Shown here: piece after piece, positions 43,473-51,091 of the stretch | Numbering within the stretch: position 1 is the first letter of the stretch | How the letters are laid out: every line of letters begins with the position of its first letter | DNA from: Armatimonadota bacterium | GTDB taxonomy: Bacteria > Armatimonadota > Zipacnadia > Zipacnadales > JABUFB01 | Assembly: GCA_013314775.1 (NCBI GenBank) | Contig: JABUFB010000002.1 | Span: 186,576-250,575, forward strand | Length of the DNA: 64,000 nucleotides | Reading direction: 5' to 3' | Translations under genes and position numbers: made by a program | Notes under the pieces: generated by a model | Database searches by the model: none | Seen by the model: only the letters and a program-made list of their open reading frames with translations | What the model was told of the DNA's origin: nothing

Positions 43473-44042
43473 ATGGAAAGCCGGCGCGAGAGGGAACTGC
43501 AGGAGCAGGTGGACAAGCTGCAGGCGGAAGTCGAGAGCCTGCGGGCGCAGGTTGGGACCGGCCGGAGCTACCAGGCGCGTCGGCATGAGTACAAGTCGAA
43601 CATCACCTGGATGGGACTACCACTGGTGCATATCTGTCAGGGTGCGGACCCGGAGACCGGGAGGCCCGGTGTCGCCAGGGGAGTCATCGCTATCGGGGAC
43701 GTGGCCATCGGCATCTTGGCCATGGGGGGATTGGCTGCAGGTGGAGTGTGCATCGGTGGGGTCAGTCTGGGGTTGATCGCGCTGTCGGGCGTTTCTATCG
43801 GCCTGTTGGCGGCATTCGGGGGAGTAGCCATCGGGGGCATGGCATTCGGGGGGCTTGCCATTGGCGGCCTGGCTGTTGGCGGTTTCGCCCTGGGGTATGT
43901 TGCCATCGGCGGCAGCGCAATGGGCTACTACGCTGTCGGCGGCGAGTACTCGACGGTCAGAGAGTTCGCGGAAGCACTGCGTGACCCACTCATACCCGGA
44001 TTCGTACGCAGGTTTATTGAGCTTGTCTGGGAGTTGCGATGA
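43473..44042 (+). CDS. glycine-rich pentad-repeat protein with N-terminal coiled coil
   Basis: A 189-residue protein of unknown function. Residues 1-28 form a coiled coil (RRERELQEQVDKLQAEVESL). After a short linker, about 17 tandem pentads with consensus x-A-hydrophobic-Gly-Gly fill residues ~66-155 (GDVAIG, GGLAAG, GGVAIG, GGLAIG, GYVAIG). The C-terminus (EFAEALRDPLIPGFVRRFIELVWELR) is an amphipathic helix. The array has the regularity of a beta-solenoid, or it may insert in a membrane. It is driven by the promoter at 43409 and overlaps lpxC by four bases (ATGA), so it is coupled to lipid A synthesis. Confidence 0.75.
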   Translation: MESRRERELQEQVDKLQAEVESLRAQVGTGRSYQARRHEYKSNITWMGLPLVHICQGADPETGRPGVARGVIAIGDVAIGILAMGGLAAGGVCIGGVSLGLIALSGVSIGLLAAFGGVAIGGMAFGGLAIGGLAVGGFALGYVAIGGSAMGYYAVGGEYSTVREFAEALRDPLIPGFVRRFIELVWELR

Positions 44043-44875
44043 GCAAGCGATCTATCCCACGCTGCACTCTTGCGGCGCCGGCAGGACCCGTCCGTGGCGT
44101 TGGTGTGCGGAGTGGACGGAATATCACCGTTACGCTGCGCCCTGCTAATTCCGGGCAGGGCCTGGCAATCCGGCGAAGTGACCTGGGTGTCGAGTACCCA
44201 CTTCACCTGGACAATGCGCTGAACCTGCCGACCTGTACGGCGGTGGGTACAAGCCCGCAAGACGCCACGCTGTTCGTGGAGCACCTTATGGCGGTGCTGC
44301 ACGTGCACCGGATCACGGATCTGGTTCTGGAGCTGGACGGGCCGGAGATACCACTGCTGGACGGAAGTGCAGCCCCCTGGAATGCGTTGGTGCGCCAGGC
44401 AGGCACGCGAGAGCTGGAGGGCAGTGTGGAGCCGGTGGTGGTTTCGGAAAACGTGCGCCTCGGGGAAGGTGACCGCTGGATTGAAGCGCGGCCGGCTGAT
44501 GCGGCGACTTTCTGCTTCGATCTGCAGTACGACCACCCGATGATCAGGTGCGAGATAGCACGATTCAGCATGGATGCGGATGGCTTCGCGCGGATGCTTG
44601 CGCCGGCCCGGACTTTTGCGCTCAAAGAGGAATTGGACGCGGCAGTGGCGGCGGGTGAACTGAAGGCCGGGACGGAAGAGAACTGCCGCATCATCTACCA
44701 GGACCGCGTCTCCGAGCCGGCCACACTGCCCGATGAGCTTGCGCGGCACAAGGTGCTGGACATGCTGGGCGATCTATACCTGCTGGGGCGTCCGGTGATC
44801 GGCGAGATCCACGGCTACAGGACGGGACACGCGCAGAACCGGGAACTGCTCCGCGCGCTTTCCCAGGTGAAATAG
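44039..44875 (+). CDS. lpxC: UDP-3-O-acyl-N-acetylglucosamine deacetylase LpxC
   Basis: A 278-residue zinc deacetylase that commits UDP-acyl-GlcNAc to lipid A. All ligands are in place: EHLMAV (His82), LARHKVLDMLGD (His237, Asp241) and RTGHAQN (His264), close to E. coli numbering 79, 238, 242 and 265. EIPLLDGSAAPW and ARTFAL support the fold. It is about 25 residues shorter than E. coli LpxC at the C-terminus. It shows that the host makes an LPS-type outer membrane. Start ATG overlaps the stop of the pentad-repeat gene. No other lpx genes are adjacent. Confidence 0.92.
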   Translation: MSKRSIPRCTLAAPAGPVRGVGVRSGRNITVTLRPANSGQGLAIRRSDLGVEYPLHLDNALNLPTCTAVGTSPQDATLFVEHLMAVLHVHRITDLVLELDGPEIPLLDGSAAPWNALVRQAGTRELEGSVEPVVVSENVRLGEGDRWIEARPADAATFCFDLQYDHPMIRCEIARFSMDADGFARMLAPARTFALKEELDAAVAAGELKAGTEENCRIIYQDRVSEPATLPDELARHKVLDMLGDLYLLGRPVIGEIHGYRTGHAQNRELLRALSQVK

Positions 44876-44922
44876 GCGCCGCAAAGCGAACACGAGAACC
44901 GAGTTGAGGAGGTACCACACCC

Positions 44923-46026
44923 ATGCAGTATCGCGAATATGGCAAGACAGGGATCAAGGTGTCAGCGCTGGGGTACGGGGCCATGCGCTTGCCCAAGGAC
45001 GATGAGGAAGCGATCTCGTGCATGGTTCGAGGGATGGAGTTGGGCATCAACTACATCGACACCGCCTACGGGTACAATGACGGCTGGAGCGAGAAGATGG
45101 TGGGCAAGGCTGCGAGACGCTTCGGTCGCGACAAGGTCTTCATCGCCACGAAGAACCCGATGCACGACGACACCAAGGACGGCTGGTGGAAGCGGCTTGA
45201 GCGGTCACTGGATTACCTGAACACCAGCTATATCGACTTCCTGAAGGTCGTGCACGCGCTGTCGTGGGAAGCCTGGGAGCGCATCAACAAACCGGGCGGG
45301 ATGATCGAGGCGATCATCGAGGCGAAAGATCAGGGCTTGTTCCGCCACACGGTATTCTCCTGCCACGATAGCCCCGAAAACATGATGAAGCTGATCGACA
45401 CGGGGTTCTTCGAGGGCATTTTGGTGCAGTACAACCTGCTGGACCGCCGGAACGAGGATGTCATCGCCCATGCCGCAGAAATGGGCATGGGTGTGGAAGT
45501 CATGGGACCAGTGGGTGGTGGCAGGTTGGGGATGAGTTCGGAGAAGTTGGAGAGCCTCGCGCCCGGCGTCAAGAGCACGCCGGAACTTGCGCTCAGGTTC
45601 GTGCTGGCAAATCCGAACGTGTCCATCGCCTTCAGTGGTATGAGCAATATGGATCAGGTGGAAGAGAACTGCGCCACCGCTTCGCGCGAGGATGCGTTGA
45701 GTGCGGAGGAGCTTGAGTCCATCGAGCAGGCGCTGCGGGAGAACCAGCGGCTGGCGGAGTTGTACTGCACCGGCTGCAATTATTGCATGCCGTGTCCGCA
45801 GAAGGTGGGCATCCCGCAGGCTTTCGCGGCGATGAATATGCACAGGGTGTGGGGTCTCACCGACCACGCGAAGCACATGTACCGCAGGCTCGGGCCCAAT
45901 CACCGCGAAGGGCTGCTTCAGGCGGACGCGTGCGTTGAATGCGGGAAGTGCGAAGAGAAATGTCCGCAGAACATCCCGATCATCCAACAGCTGAAGGAAA
46001 CCCACGAAGCTCTGGCGCAGGACTGA
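44923..46026 (+). CDS. aldo/keto reductase with C-terminal 4Fe-4S ferredoxin domain
   Basis: A 367-residue AKR. The catalytic tetrad is seen as Asp and Tyr in YIDTAYGYNDG, Lys in FIATKNP and His in LKVVHALS. The C-terminal ~90 residues carry two Cys clusters, CTGCNYCMPCP and CVECGKCEEKCP, for one or two 4Fe-4S centres. Such fused AKRs are common in anaerobes and probably take electrons from ferredoxin-like partners. GAGGAGG sits 10 nt before the ATG. It follows lpxC by 47 bp; the cation-efflux gene overlaps its end. Confidence 0.92.
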   Translation: MQYREYGKTGIKVSALGYGAMRLPKDDEEAISCMVRGMELGINYIDTAYGYNDGWSEKMVGKAARRFGRDKVFIATKNPMHDDTKDGWWKRLERSLDYLNTSYIDFLKVVHALSWEAWERINKPGGMIEAIIEAKDQGLFRHTVFSCHDSPENMMKLIDTGFFEGILVQYNLLDRRNEDVIAHAAEMGMGVEVMGPVGGGRLGMSSEKLESLAPGVKSTPELALRFVLANPNVSIAFSGMSNMDQVEENCATASREDALSAEELESIEQALRENQRLAELYCTGCNYCMPCPQKVGIPQAFAAMNMHRVWGLTDHAKHMYRRLGPNHREGLLQADACVECGKCEEKCPQNIPIIQQLKETHEALAQD

Positions 46027-46733
46027 CGGCGCAGAGAACTGAATCGAAAGATGACCGCGCGCCCGACCATGGAGGCTCTCAACTCCACGGTCGGGCGTTG
46101 CTGCTCTCATACGTCACCGTCACCTACAACGTGGTAGAGGGTATGGTCTCGATCCTGGCCGGCGTGATGGCCGGGAGCATTGCGCTCATCGGGTTTGGAC
46201 TGGACAGCGCGGTTGAATCACTGTCGGGCGGCGTCATGATCTGGCGCTTCCGACTGCACGGGCGCGTCTCAGCCGAGCGCGAGGAGCAGGTTGAGCGGAA
46301 GGCGGCGCGGCTGGTTGGGATCACGTTCTTCATCCTGGGCCTGTACGTGCTGTATGAATCCGCGGAGAGCTTGCTGCAACGCCAGGCCCCAGATCCGAGC
46401 CCGATCGGTATCATCATCGCCGTCGTCTCGCTCATTGTCATGCCCTGGCTGGCCGTGACTAAACGCCGGGTCGGCGAGGCCATAGGCAGCCGCAGCTTGA
46501 TGGCAGACGCCAAGGAGACCTTTGCCTGCGCCTGGTTGTCCGCGGCCCTGCTGGTGGGATTGGGGCTGAACACGCTATTCGGACTCTGGTGGGCCGACCC
46601 GGCGGCGGGACTGATCGTCGCCGGCTTTCTGTTTCGAGAAGGCTATGAAACCATCTTCGAGGATGATGAGTGCGAGTGCGACGACGACGAGTGCGAACCG
46701 GAAGGACAGGAGGCGGGGGAAGCGGTTCCGTAG
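45963..46733 (+). CDS. cation-diffusion-facilitator-like membrane protein with acidic Cys-rich tail
   Basis: A 256-residue protein if started at ATG 45963, which overlaps the AKR gene by 64 bp; a TTG at 46098 directly before the first membrane helix is the alternative. The core (SYVTVTYNVVEGMVSILAGV, GFGLDSAVESLSGGVM) matches cation-efflux proteins, with Asp-Ser in helix two. Four to six helices follow, ending ADPAAGLIVAGFLFREG. The tail DDECECDDDECEPE could bind metal. The classical cytosolic CDF domain is missing, so this is a short form. Start uncertain. Confidence 0.7.
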   Translation, partial: SAEHPDHPTAEGNPRSSGAGLTAQRTESKDDRAPDHGGSQLHGRALLLSYVTVTYNVVEGMVSILAGVMAGSIALIGFGLDSAVESLSGGVMIWRFRLHGRVSAEREEQVERKAARLVGITFFILGLYVLYESAESLLQRQAPDPSPIGIIIAVVSLIVMPWLAVTKRRVGEAIGSRSLMADAKETFACAWLSAALLVGLGLNTLFGLWWADPAAGLIVAGFLFREGYETIFEDDECECDDDECEPEGQEAGEAVP

Positions 46734-46795
46734 AAGGAGTCCCGAACAGGCGCTATGCCGAACAAACCCGGCTGGAGGAATTGGGGGAGAATCTG

Positions 46796-47863
46796 ATGAT
46801 GCTCACAATGTGCCTTATGCTTGGCGTTGCTCTGCTGGTGACCGCTGCGATGGGACAGGACGCTCTCTTCGAAGACGTGCACGTGGTCAAGATGGAGAAG
46901 GGGCAGTACGGCCCCCGAGGGATGCCCGGAGACATCATCGAGCTGAAGGATGGCTCGCTGCTCATGTGCTACACCGCCGGAGGCATCGTGGGGCGAAGCT
47001 CCACGGACAAGGGGAGGACCTGGAGCGAGCAGTTCCCGCTGGTACCCAATCCCGGACCGTCCATGGAGCGCGGGTACTACTGCCACCCCAGTTTCGCGCG
47101 ACTTGCCAATGGCGACATCCTCCTGTCCTATATCTACGGCTCAGAGTCGCTTCCGTATTACGGGCATAACTACTACAGGCGTTCCCGGGATGAGGGCAAG
47201 ACCTGGGGCGACCAGTTCATCTGCACGCCCATGCCCGGCTATGTGATCATGCACAATGACAAGATGCGGGTGCTGTCGTCGGGCAGGATTCTGGCGCCGA
47301 CCGAGTACAAGAAGCGCTGGCCGGACAGCAATGACCACGGTGGGTACGTGGCCGAGGTGTTCTACTCGGACGACAATGGGTACTCGTGGTTCCGAGGGAA
47401 TAATGACGTGGATTTCAACCCCCACGAGGCCCAGGAAGCCCACGTGGTGGAACTGAAAAACGGCACGGTCATGATGATGTTTCGCACCTATAGCGGCTGG
47501 ATGGGGCAGGCGTTCTCGCCCGACGGCGGCGTCTCCTGGTCCCAGCCGGAAGCCCGCGAAGACCTGAGCCTGCCGCGTTCGGGCGCGGTGTCGGTGGACA
47601 GAATTCCGTCCACGGGCGACCTGCTGCTGATCCGGATCACTGGAAGCTGCGACGGCAAGCGCCGGGCGCCGCTGACTGCGATGATCTCGAGGGATGAGGG
47701 CCAGACCTGGGAGAACCCGCGACACATCGGCGCGGACCCCGAGGATGACTACGGCTACCAGAGCGTGACCTTCGTGGACGACATGGCGATCATCAGCTAC
47801 CATGCGCGCGATGGCCTGCACGTGGCGAGGATCAAGACTGACTGGTTCTACCAGAAGGACTAA
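46796..47863 (+). CDS. exported sialidase-like (BNR) six-bladed propeller
   Basis: A 355-residue protein with a signal peptide (TMCLMLGVALLVTAAMG). Five Asp boxes (S-x-D-x-G-x-T/S-W) are visible: SSTDKGRTW, SRDEGKTW, SDDNGYSW, SPDGGVSW and SRDEGQTW. That number and spacing fit the GH33-type six-bladed propeller. The Arg triad is not certain: YGPRG near the N-terminus may give the first, MFRTYSG and LPRSG the others. A role in releasing sialic or other terminal acids from glycans is likely. ATG 46796 follows GGGGGAG. Confidence 0.8.
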   Translation: MMLTMCLMLGVALLVTAAMGQDALFEDVHVVKMEKGQYGPRGMPGDIIELKDGSLLMCYTAGGIVGRSSTDKGRTWSEQFPLVPNPGPSMERGYYCHPSFARLANGDILLSYIYGSESLPYYGHNYYRRSRDEGKTWGDQFICTPMPGYVIMHNDKMRVLSSGRILAPTEYKKRWPDSNDHGGYVAEVFYSDDNGYSWFRGNNDVDFNPHEAQEAHVVELKNGTVMMMFRTYSGWMGQAFSPDGGVSWSQPEAREDLSLPRSGAVSVDRIPSTGDLLLIRITGSCDGKRRAPLTAMISRDEGQTWENPRHIGADPEDDYGYQSVTFVDDMAIISYHARDGLHVARIKTDWFYQKD

Positions 47864-47888
47864 ACGAAACCGGTGAGGAGTGGTCTCG

Positions 47889-48398
47889 GTGGTACGTTTC
47901 GCTCTGCTCTTGTGTGCGACTGCAATCTCGATGGCTGCCTGGGCTGACAGGCCGGCGCACAAGCCGATCACGGTGACACTGGACGGGAAGGCCGTGGAGT
48001 ATCATTCGTCCGTGGTGGACTCCGACATCACGGCGGGGGTCGTGGTGGATGGCAAGCCGATGGTGGCCATGCGGTTCCTGATGGGAACACTGCGGCCAGA
48101 CACGGAGACCTATCTGCTCCAACGGTGGGGTGTGTTCAAGCTCAACGACTACGCATTCAAGGTGGGCAGCAACCTGGTGATCCGCGAGATTGCGACCCCC
48201 GGAGGCGGCGGGTGGGTTGAGCGGCGCATGCCAATCGCGCCGATGATCCTGCCCGACCACGGCGCGGACAGGCTCTACATTCCCGCTATCCCGGTGCTGG
48301 GGATGCTTGGGCATGGAACGCAGTGGGTCCCGGAGACGAACACACTGCACATTCGAACCGGCCAGGCCACAGATCAAGAGAAGAGCTTCATGTACTGA
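47889..48398 (+). CDS. exported stalk-domain (copper-amine-oxidase-N-like) protein
   Basis: A 169-residue protein. GTG 47889 is chosen since GAGGAG lies 8 nt upstream; an in-frame GTG at 47880 overlaps that site. A signal peptide (FALLLCATAISMAAWA) is followed by two beta-rich halves: GKPMVAMRFLMGTL and WVPETNTLHIRTG. These match the 'copper amine oxidase N-terminal' stalk fold, a surface anchoring module, not an enzyme. 25 bp after the sialidase gene. Confidence 0.65.
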   Translation: MVRFALLLCATAISMAAWADRPAHKPITVTLDGKAVEYHSSVVDSDITAGVVVDGKPMVAMRFLMGTLRPDTETYLLQRWGVFKLNDYAFKVGSNLVIREIATPGGGGWVERRMPIAPMILPDHGADRLYIPAIPVLGMLGHGTQWVPETNTLHIRTGQATDQEKSFMY

Positions 48399-48420
48399 AC
48401 CGGAGGACATTGGTAAGCAG

Positions 48421-48747
48421 ATGGCAACCGTCAAGACCACCGTTGACCCCGGCATCTGCCAGATGATCGCGGTCATCACTGCGACGTGCGAGGACGGGCG
48501 AAACGCCAGGGTGAGCATCGAGAGCCGTTGCGAGAAGGTTGGGAAGTTCGCGCCGATGGTGGAAGAGATCGATGTGTTTGGGGAACTGGGGCGCGATCTG
48601 GACACCGCCGTATACCGCGCCATGTCCCGGTGCATGTACGGGGGCTGCACCAACTGCATTGTGCCGGCTTCCGTGTCGAAGACCGCGCAGACCGCGGCCG
48701 GGCTGGCATTGCCCAGGGATGCGAAGATTGAGTTCGAGGTGGATTGA
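48421..48747 (+). CDS. small Cys-containing conserved protein (DUF6951-like)
   Basis: A 108-residue cytosolic protein. Five or six Cys are seen: GICQMI, ATCEDG, SRCEKVGK and the cluster SRCMYGGCTNCIVPAS. The paired pattern C-x4-C-x2-C suggests a metal or Fe-S site. I recognise the arrangement from the uncharacterised DUF6951-type family of anaerobes but cannot assign a function. It is between the stalk-domain gene (22 bp) and the nitroreductase gene (1 bp), so it may be a partner of the latter. Confidence 0.6.
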   Translation: MATVKTTVDPGICQMIAVITATCEDGRNARVSIESRCEKVGKFAPMVEEIDVFGELGRDLDTAVYRAMSRCMYGGCTNCIVPASVSKTAQTAAGLALPRDAKIEFEVD

Positions 48748-48748
48748 T

Positions 48749-49747
48749 ATGGAGGATAGGCGCGGCGAGACGGACCCAGCCCAACATCGACTGACACCTG
48801 ACATCCGGCTCATCCTGGAAAGCGGCATCCGGGCACCTTCGGGGCACAATACCCAGCCGTGGAGATTCGATGTCGATGGCGACACTATCCGCGTGCTGCC
48901 GGACCTGACGCGGCGCCTGCCGGTGGTGGACCCTGATGACCATGCGCTGTTCATCAGCCTTGGCTGTTGTGTTGAAAACATGTTCATCGCCGCAAGACAC
49001 GTTGGCATGGACGCGGCGGTGAGTATTGAGGCGGACGGCAGCATCTTCGTCCGGCTCATGGAATCCACTGATGGGCAGAGGGATGATCTGTACGAGGCTA
49101 TCTCGGAGAGGCAGTCGAACCGTGGCCCGTATGATGGCAGGCCGATCCCCGAAGATCATCTGAAGATGCTACTGGAGGCCGCGGTGCGCGAGGGCGTCCG
49201 TGTTCTGCCGTTCGTCGGGCAGGATGAGTTCAGAGAGCTTCTGCCGTTCATCGCGGAGGGGAACCGCTCCCAGTTCGCAGACCGCGGGTTTGTCGACGAG
49301 CTTATCTCCTGGGTGAGGTTCACCGACGCCGAAGCAAGGGCCACGCAGGACGGCCTCTGGAGCCGGTGCATGGGTGTCCCCGCGGTGCCAAGGTGGCTCG
49401 GCAGTCTGTTCATGCGAGTACTCACCACGCCTAACAGTGAGGCCGCGCGCTGCGAAAAACTGGTGCGCAGTTCGTCGGCGCTCGTGCTGATCGCCGCCGA
49501 GGGCAACGACCGTGCCGCGTGGGTGAATGTGGGCCGGTCTTTCGAGCGCCTGGCACTGACGGCCACACGTCTGGGGATCAGTCACGCCCACGTGAACATG
49601 CCCTGCGAGGTGCTTCCCGTGCGCCGCAAGCTGGCCGAACATCTCAGTCTGGACGCCGTCCAGCCGTTGCTTCTGATTCGGCTGGGCTATGCGTCGCCGC
49701 TGCCGTATTCGATGCGTCGCCCTCTGACGGAAGTGCTGGTCGCCTGA
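48749..49747 (+). CDS. nitroreductase-family (Acg-like) flavoprotein
   Basis: A 332-residue protein of the nitroreductase fold. The N-terminal signature is ESGIRAPSGHNTQPWRF, with SERQSNRGPYDGRPI before the middle and the C-terminal NVGRSFERLALTATRLGISHAH, LLIRLGYAS. Long members (about 330 residues) belong to the Acg-like group, whose FMN may be used for storage rather than reduction. Start ATG lies one base after the preceding stop, so translation is coupled. A redox role with the Cys-rich neighbour is possible. Confidence 0.85.
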   Translation: MEDRRGETDPAQHRLTPDIRLILESGIRAPSGHNTQPWRFDVDGDTIRVLPDLTRRLPVVDPDDHALFISLGCCVENMFIAARHVGMDAAVSIEADGSIFVRLMESTDGQRDDLYEAISERQSNRGPYDGRPIPEDHLKMLLEAAVREGVRVLPFVGQDEFRELLPFIAEGNRSQFADRGFVDELISWVRFTDAEARATQDGLWSRCMGVPAVPRWLGSLFMRVLTTPNSEAARCEKLVRSSSALVLIAAEGNDRAAWVNVGRSFERLALTATRLGISHAHVNMPCEVLPVRRKLAEHLSLDAVQPLLLIRLGYASPLPYSMRRPLTEVLVA

Positions 49748-49790
49748 GCGAATACACACTCACTGGCCGAAGAGATCCCCGGAGGCACGA

Positions 49791-50504
49791 ATGCCCAAGA
49801 TCAAGACCCTTCTTCTTTCGGGTGCGAATAATCATGACTGGCAGCGCTCGACGCCGTACATCAAGAAGATACTCGAGGAATCGGGGAAGTTTGAGGTCAC
49901 GGTGACCGAGGACCCGTCGTCGGTTCTCGAGGATGCCGCCGCCCTGGAGGAGTACCCACTTCTCTTCTCGGACTACAACGGCCCGGAATGGAGCGATACT
50001 GCGAAGGCGAACTTCGAGGCGGCGGTGCGCGGCGGAACGGGGCTTGTGATCTTGCACGCCGCCGACAATGCCTTCCGGGGCTGGGTGGAGTACGAGAAGA
50101 TGGTGGGGCTCCTGTGGCGCGACGGCACAGGCCACGGGGAGTTCCACGAGTTCCCGGTGACGATTGTGGACCGTGAGCATCCCATCACCGCGGGCGTGGC
50201 CGATTTCAGGATCATGGATGAACTTTACCATCGGCTGGTGCACATGCACGGGGTGCCTTACCACGTGCTTGCGACGGGGTTTTCGTCGGAGGAACGCGGT
50301 GGAACCGGTAGAGATGAGCCGGTGATGGTGGTGACGCAGTACGGCGAAGGCCGGGTCTTTCACCAGGTGCTCGGGCACATCTGGCAGGGCGACCCAGAGG
50401 GGGAGTACAAGGGCGCGAGTTACATCGCGCTGGAAAACCCGGGGTTCGTACAGAGCACGATCCGAGGCTCGGAATGGGCGGCGACAGGGGAAGTGACGGG
50501 GTGA
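49791..50504 (+). CDS. ThuA-like (trehalose-utilisation) domain protein
   Basis: A 237-residue class I glutamine-amidotransferase-like fold of the ThuA group. Characteristic: TLLLSGANNHDWQRSTP at the N-terminus, GLVILHAADNAFRGW in the elbow region, HEFPVTIVDREHPITAGV, and GEGRVFHQVLGH near the end. ThuA proteins take part in sugar catabolism via 3-keto sugars; in planctomycete-type genomes they often accompany glycan use. No Cys nucleophile is seen at the elbow. Start ATG follows GGAGGC by 7 nt. It ends the long plus-strand run. Confidence 0.88.
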   Translation: MPKIKTLLLSGANNHDWQRSTPYIKKILEESGKFEVTVTEDPSSVLEDAAALEEYPLLFSDYNGPEWSDTAKANFEAAVRGGTGLVILHAADNAFRGWVEYEKMVGLLWRDGTGHGEFHEFPVTIVDREHPITAGVADFRIMDELYHRLVHMHGVPYHVLATGFSSEERGGTGRDEPVMVVTQYGEGRVFHQVLGHIWQGDPEGEYKGASYIALENPGFVQSTIRGSEWAATGEVTG

Positions 50505-50604
50505 GGTGTGAAGCCGGCCTCACCCCCAGCGTCGTGACCGACCTGCTCCCAACTGTCCGTCGCGGTGAGGCTTCTTCGGATCAAAGGGAGATGGCAGGAA
50601 ACGA

Positions 50605-50633
50605 CGGCCGGCGCGCCACGGGTACGCGCCCTG
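50605..50633. repeat. short palindromic repeat, dispersed intergenic type 2, copy 2
   Basis: CGGCCGGCGCG, a 9-nt loop and CGCGCCCTGCA, the same plan as 24857-24887. It lies between the convergent ThuA and cupin genes. Confidence 0.5.
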
Positions 50634-50672
50634 CAACCGACAGAGAGCGCACGATAGACGCCGGGGCGCGCG

Positions 50673-50990
50673 TCACTGCATGTTCTTCGGGTGCGGAGTC
50701 TTGATAACCAGGAAAGTCACCGGAGCATCGCCCGCGGAAACGTCCATGGGTGTGTCGAAGGGGACGGAGATCGCACTGCCGGGTTCGGCCGTCCAGGATT
50801 CGCCGCCCGTAGCCAGGGTGACGGAACCGGTCAGGGGCATGAGGAGCACGTTCGAGTTGCTGTTGTGGTGAGGCAGGGCTTCCCCGGCTGCAAGACGAAC
50901 TCGCATGATCTGGACATCCTCGGTCTCGTAGGCGCACATCCGATCGCCGGCGTCGGTCAGGTGCAAGTCGACAAGGCTGATCTCAGGCAT
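50673..50990 (-). CDS. small cupin-domain protein
   Basis: A 105-residue single-domain cupin. The beta barrel has MRVRLAAGEALPHHNSNSN for the first motif (two His) and GSAISVPFDTPMDVSAGD for the second. It likely binds a divalent metal or small ligand. No catalytic role can be assigned. It is downstream of hcp on the same strand with a strong terminator between, so it is transcribed separately. Confidence 0.78.
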   Translation of the reverse strand: MPEISLVDLHLTDAGDRMCAYETEDVQIMRVRLAAGEALPHHNSNSNVLLMPLTGSVTLATGGESWTAEPGSAISVPFDTPMDVSAGDAPVTFLVIKTPHPKNMQ

Positions 50991-51042
50991 GATGGGCCCT
51001 CCTGGGTATCTGCGGGAGTGGGGAAAGCTTGGGAGAGTTGAA

Positions 51043-51078
51043 CGAACGGCCCCGCGGGTTATCGCGCGGGGCCGTTCG
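51043..51078 (-). terminator. strong intrinsic terminator after hcp
   Basis: CGAACGGCCCCGCG (51043-51056) pairs with CGCGGGGCCGTTCG (51065-51078) around an 8-nt loop: 14 perfect pairs. It begins 13 bp past the hcp stop; the following minus-strand bases are TTCAACT. Confidence 0.75.
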
Positions 51079-51091
51079 CGGTTCTCCGGGA

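Noticed and set aside
48421-48747. Metallothionein
   Set aside because: Too few Cys and a mixed alpha/beta composition argue against it.
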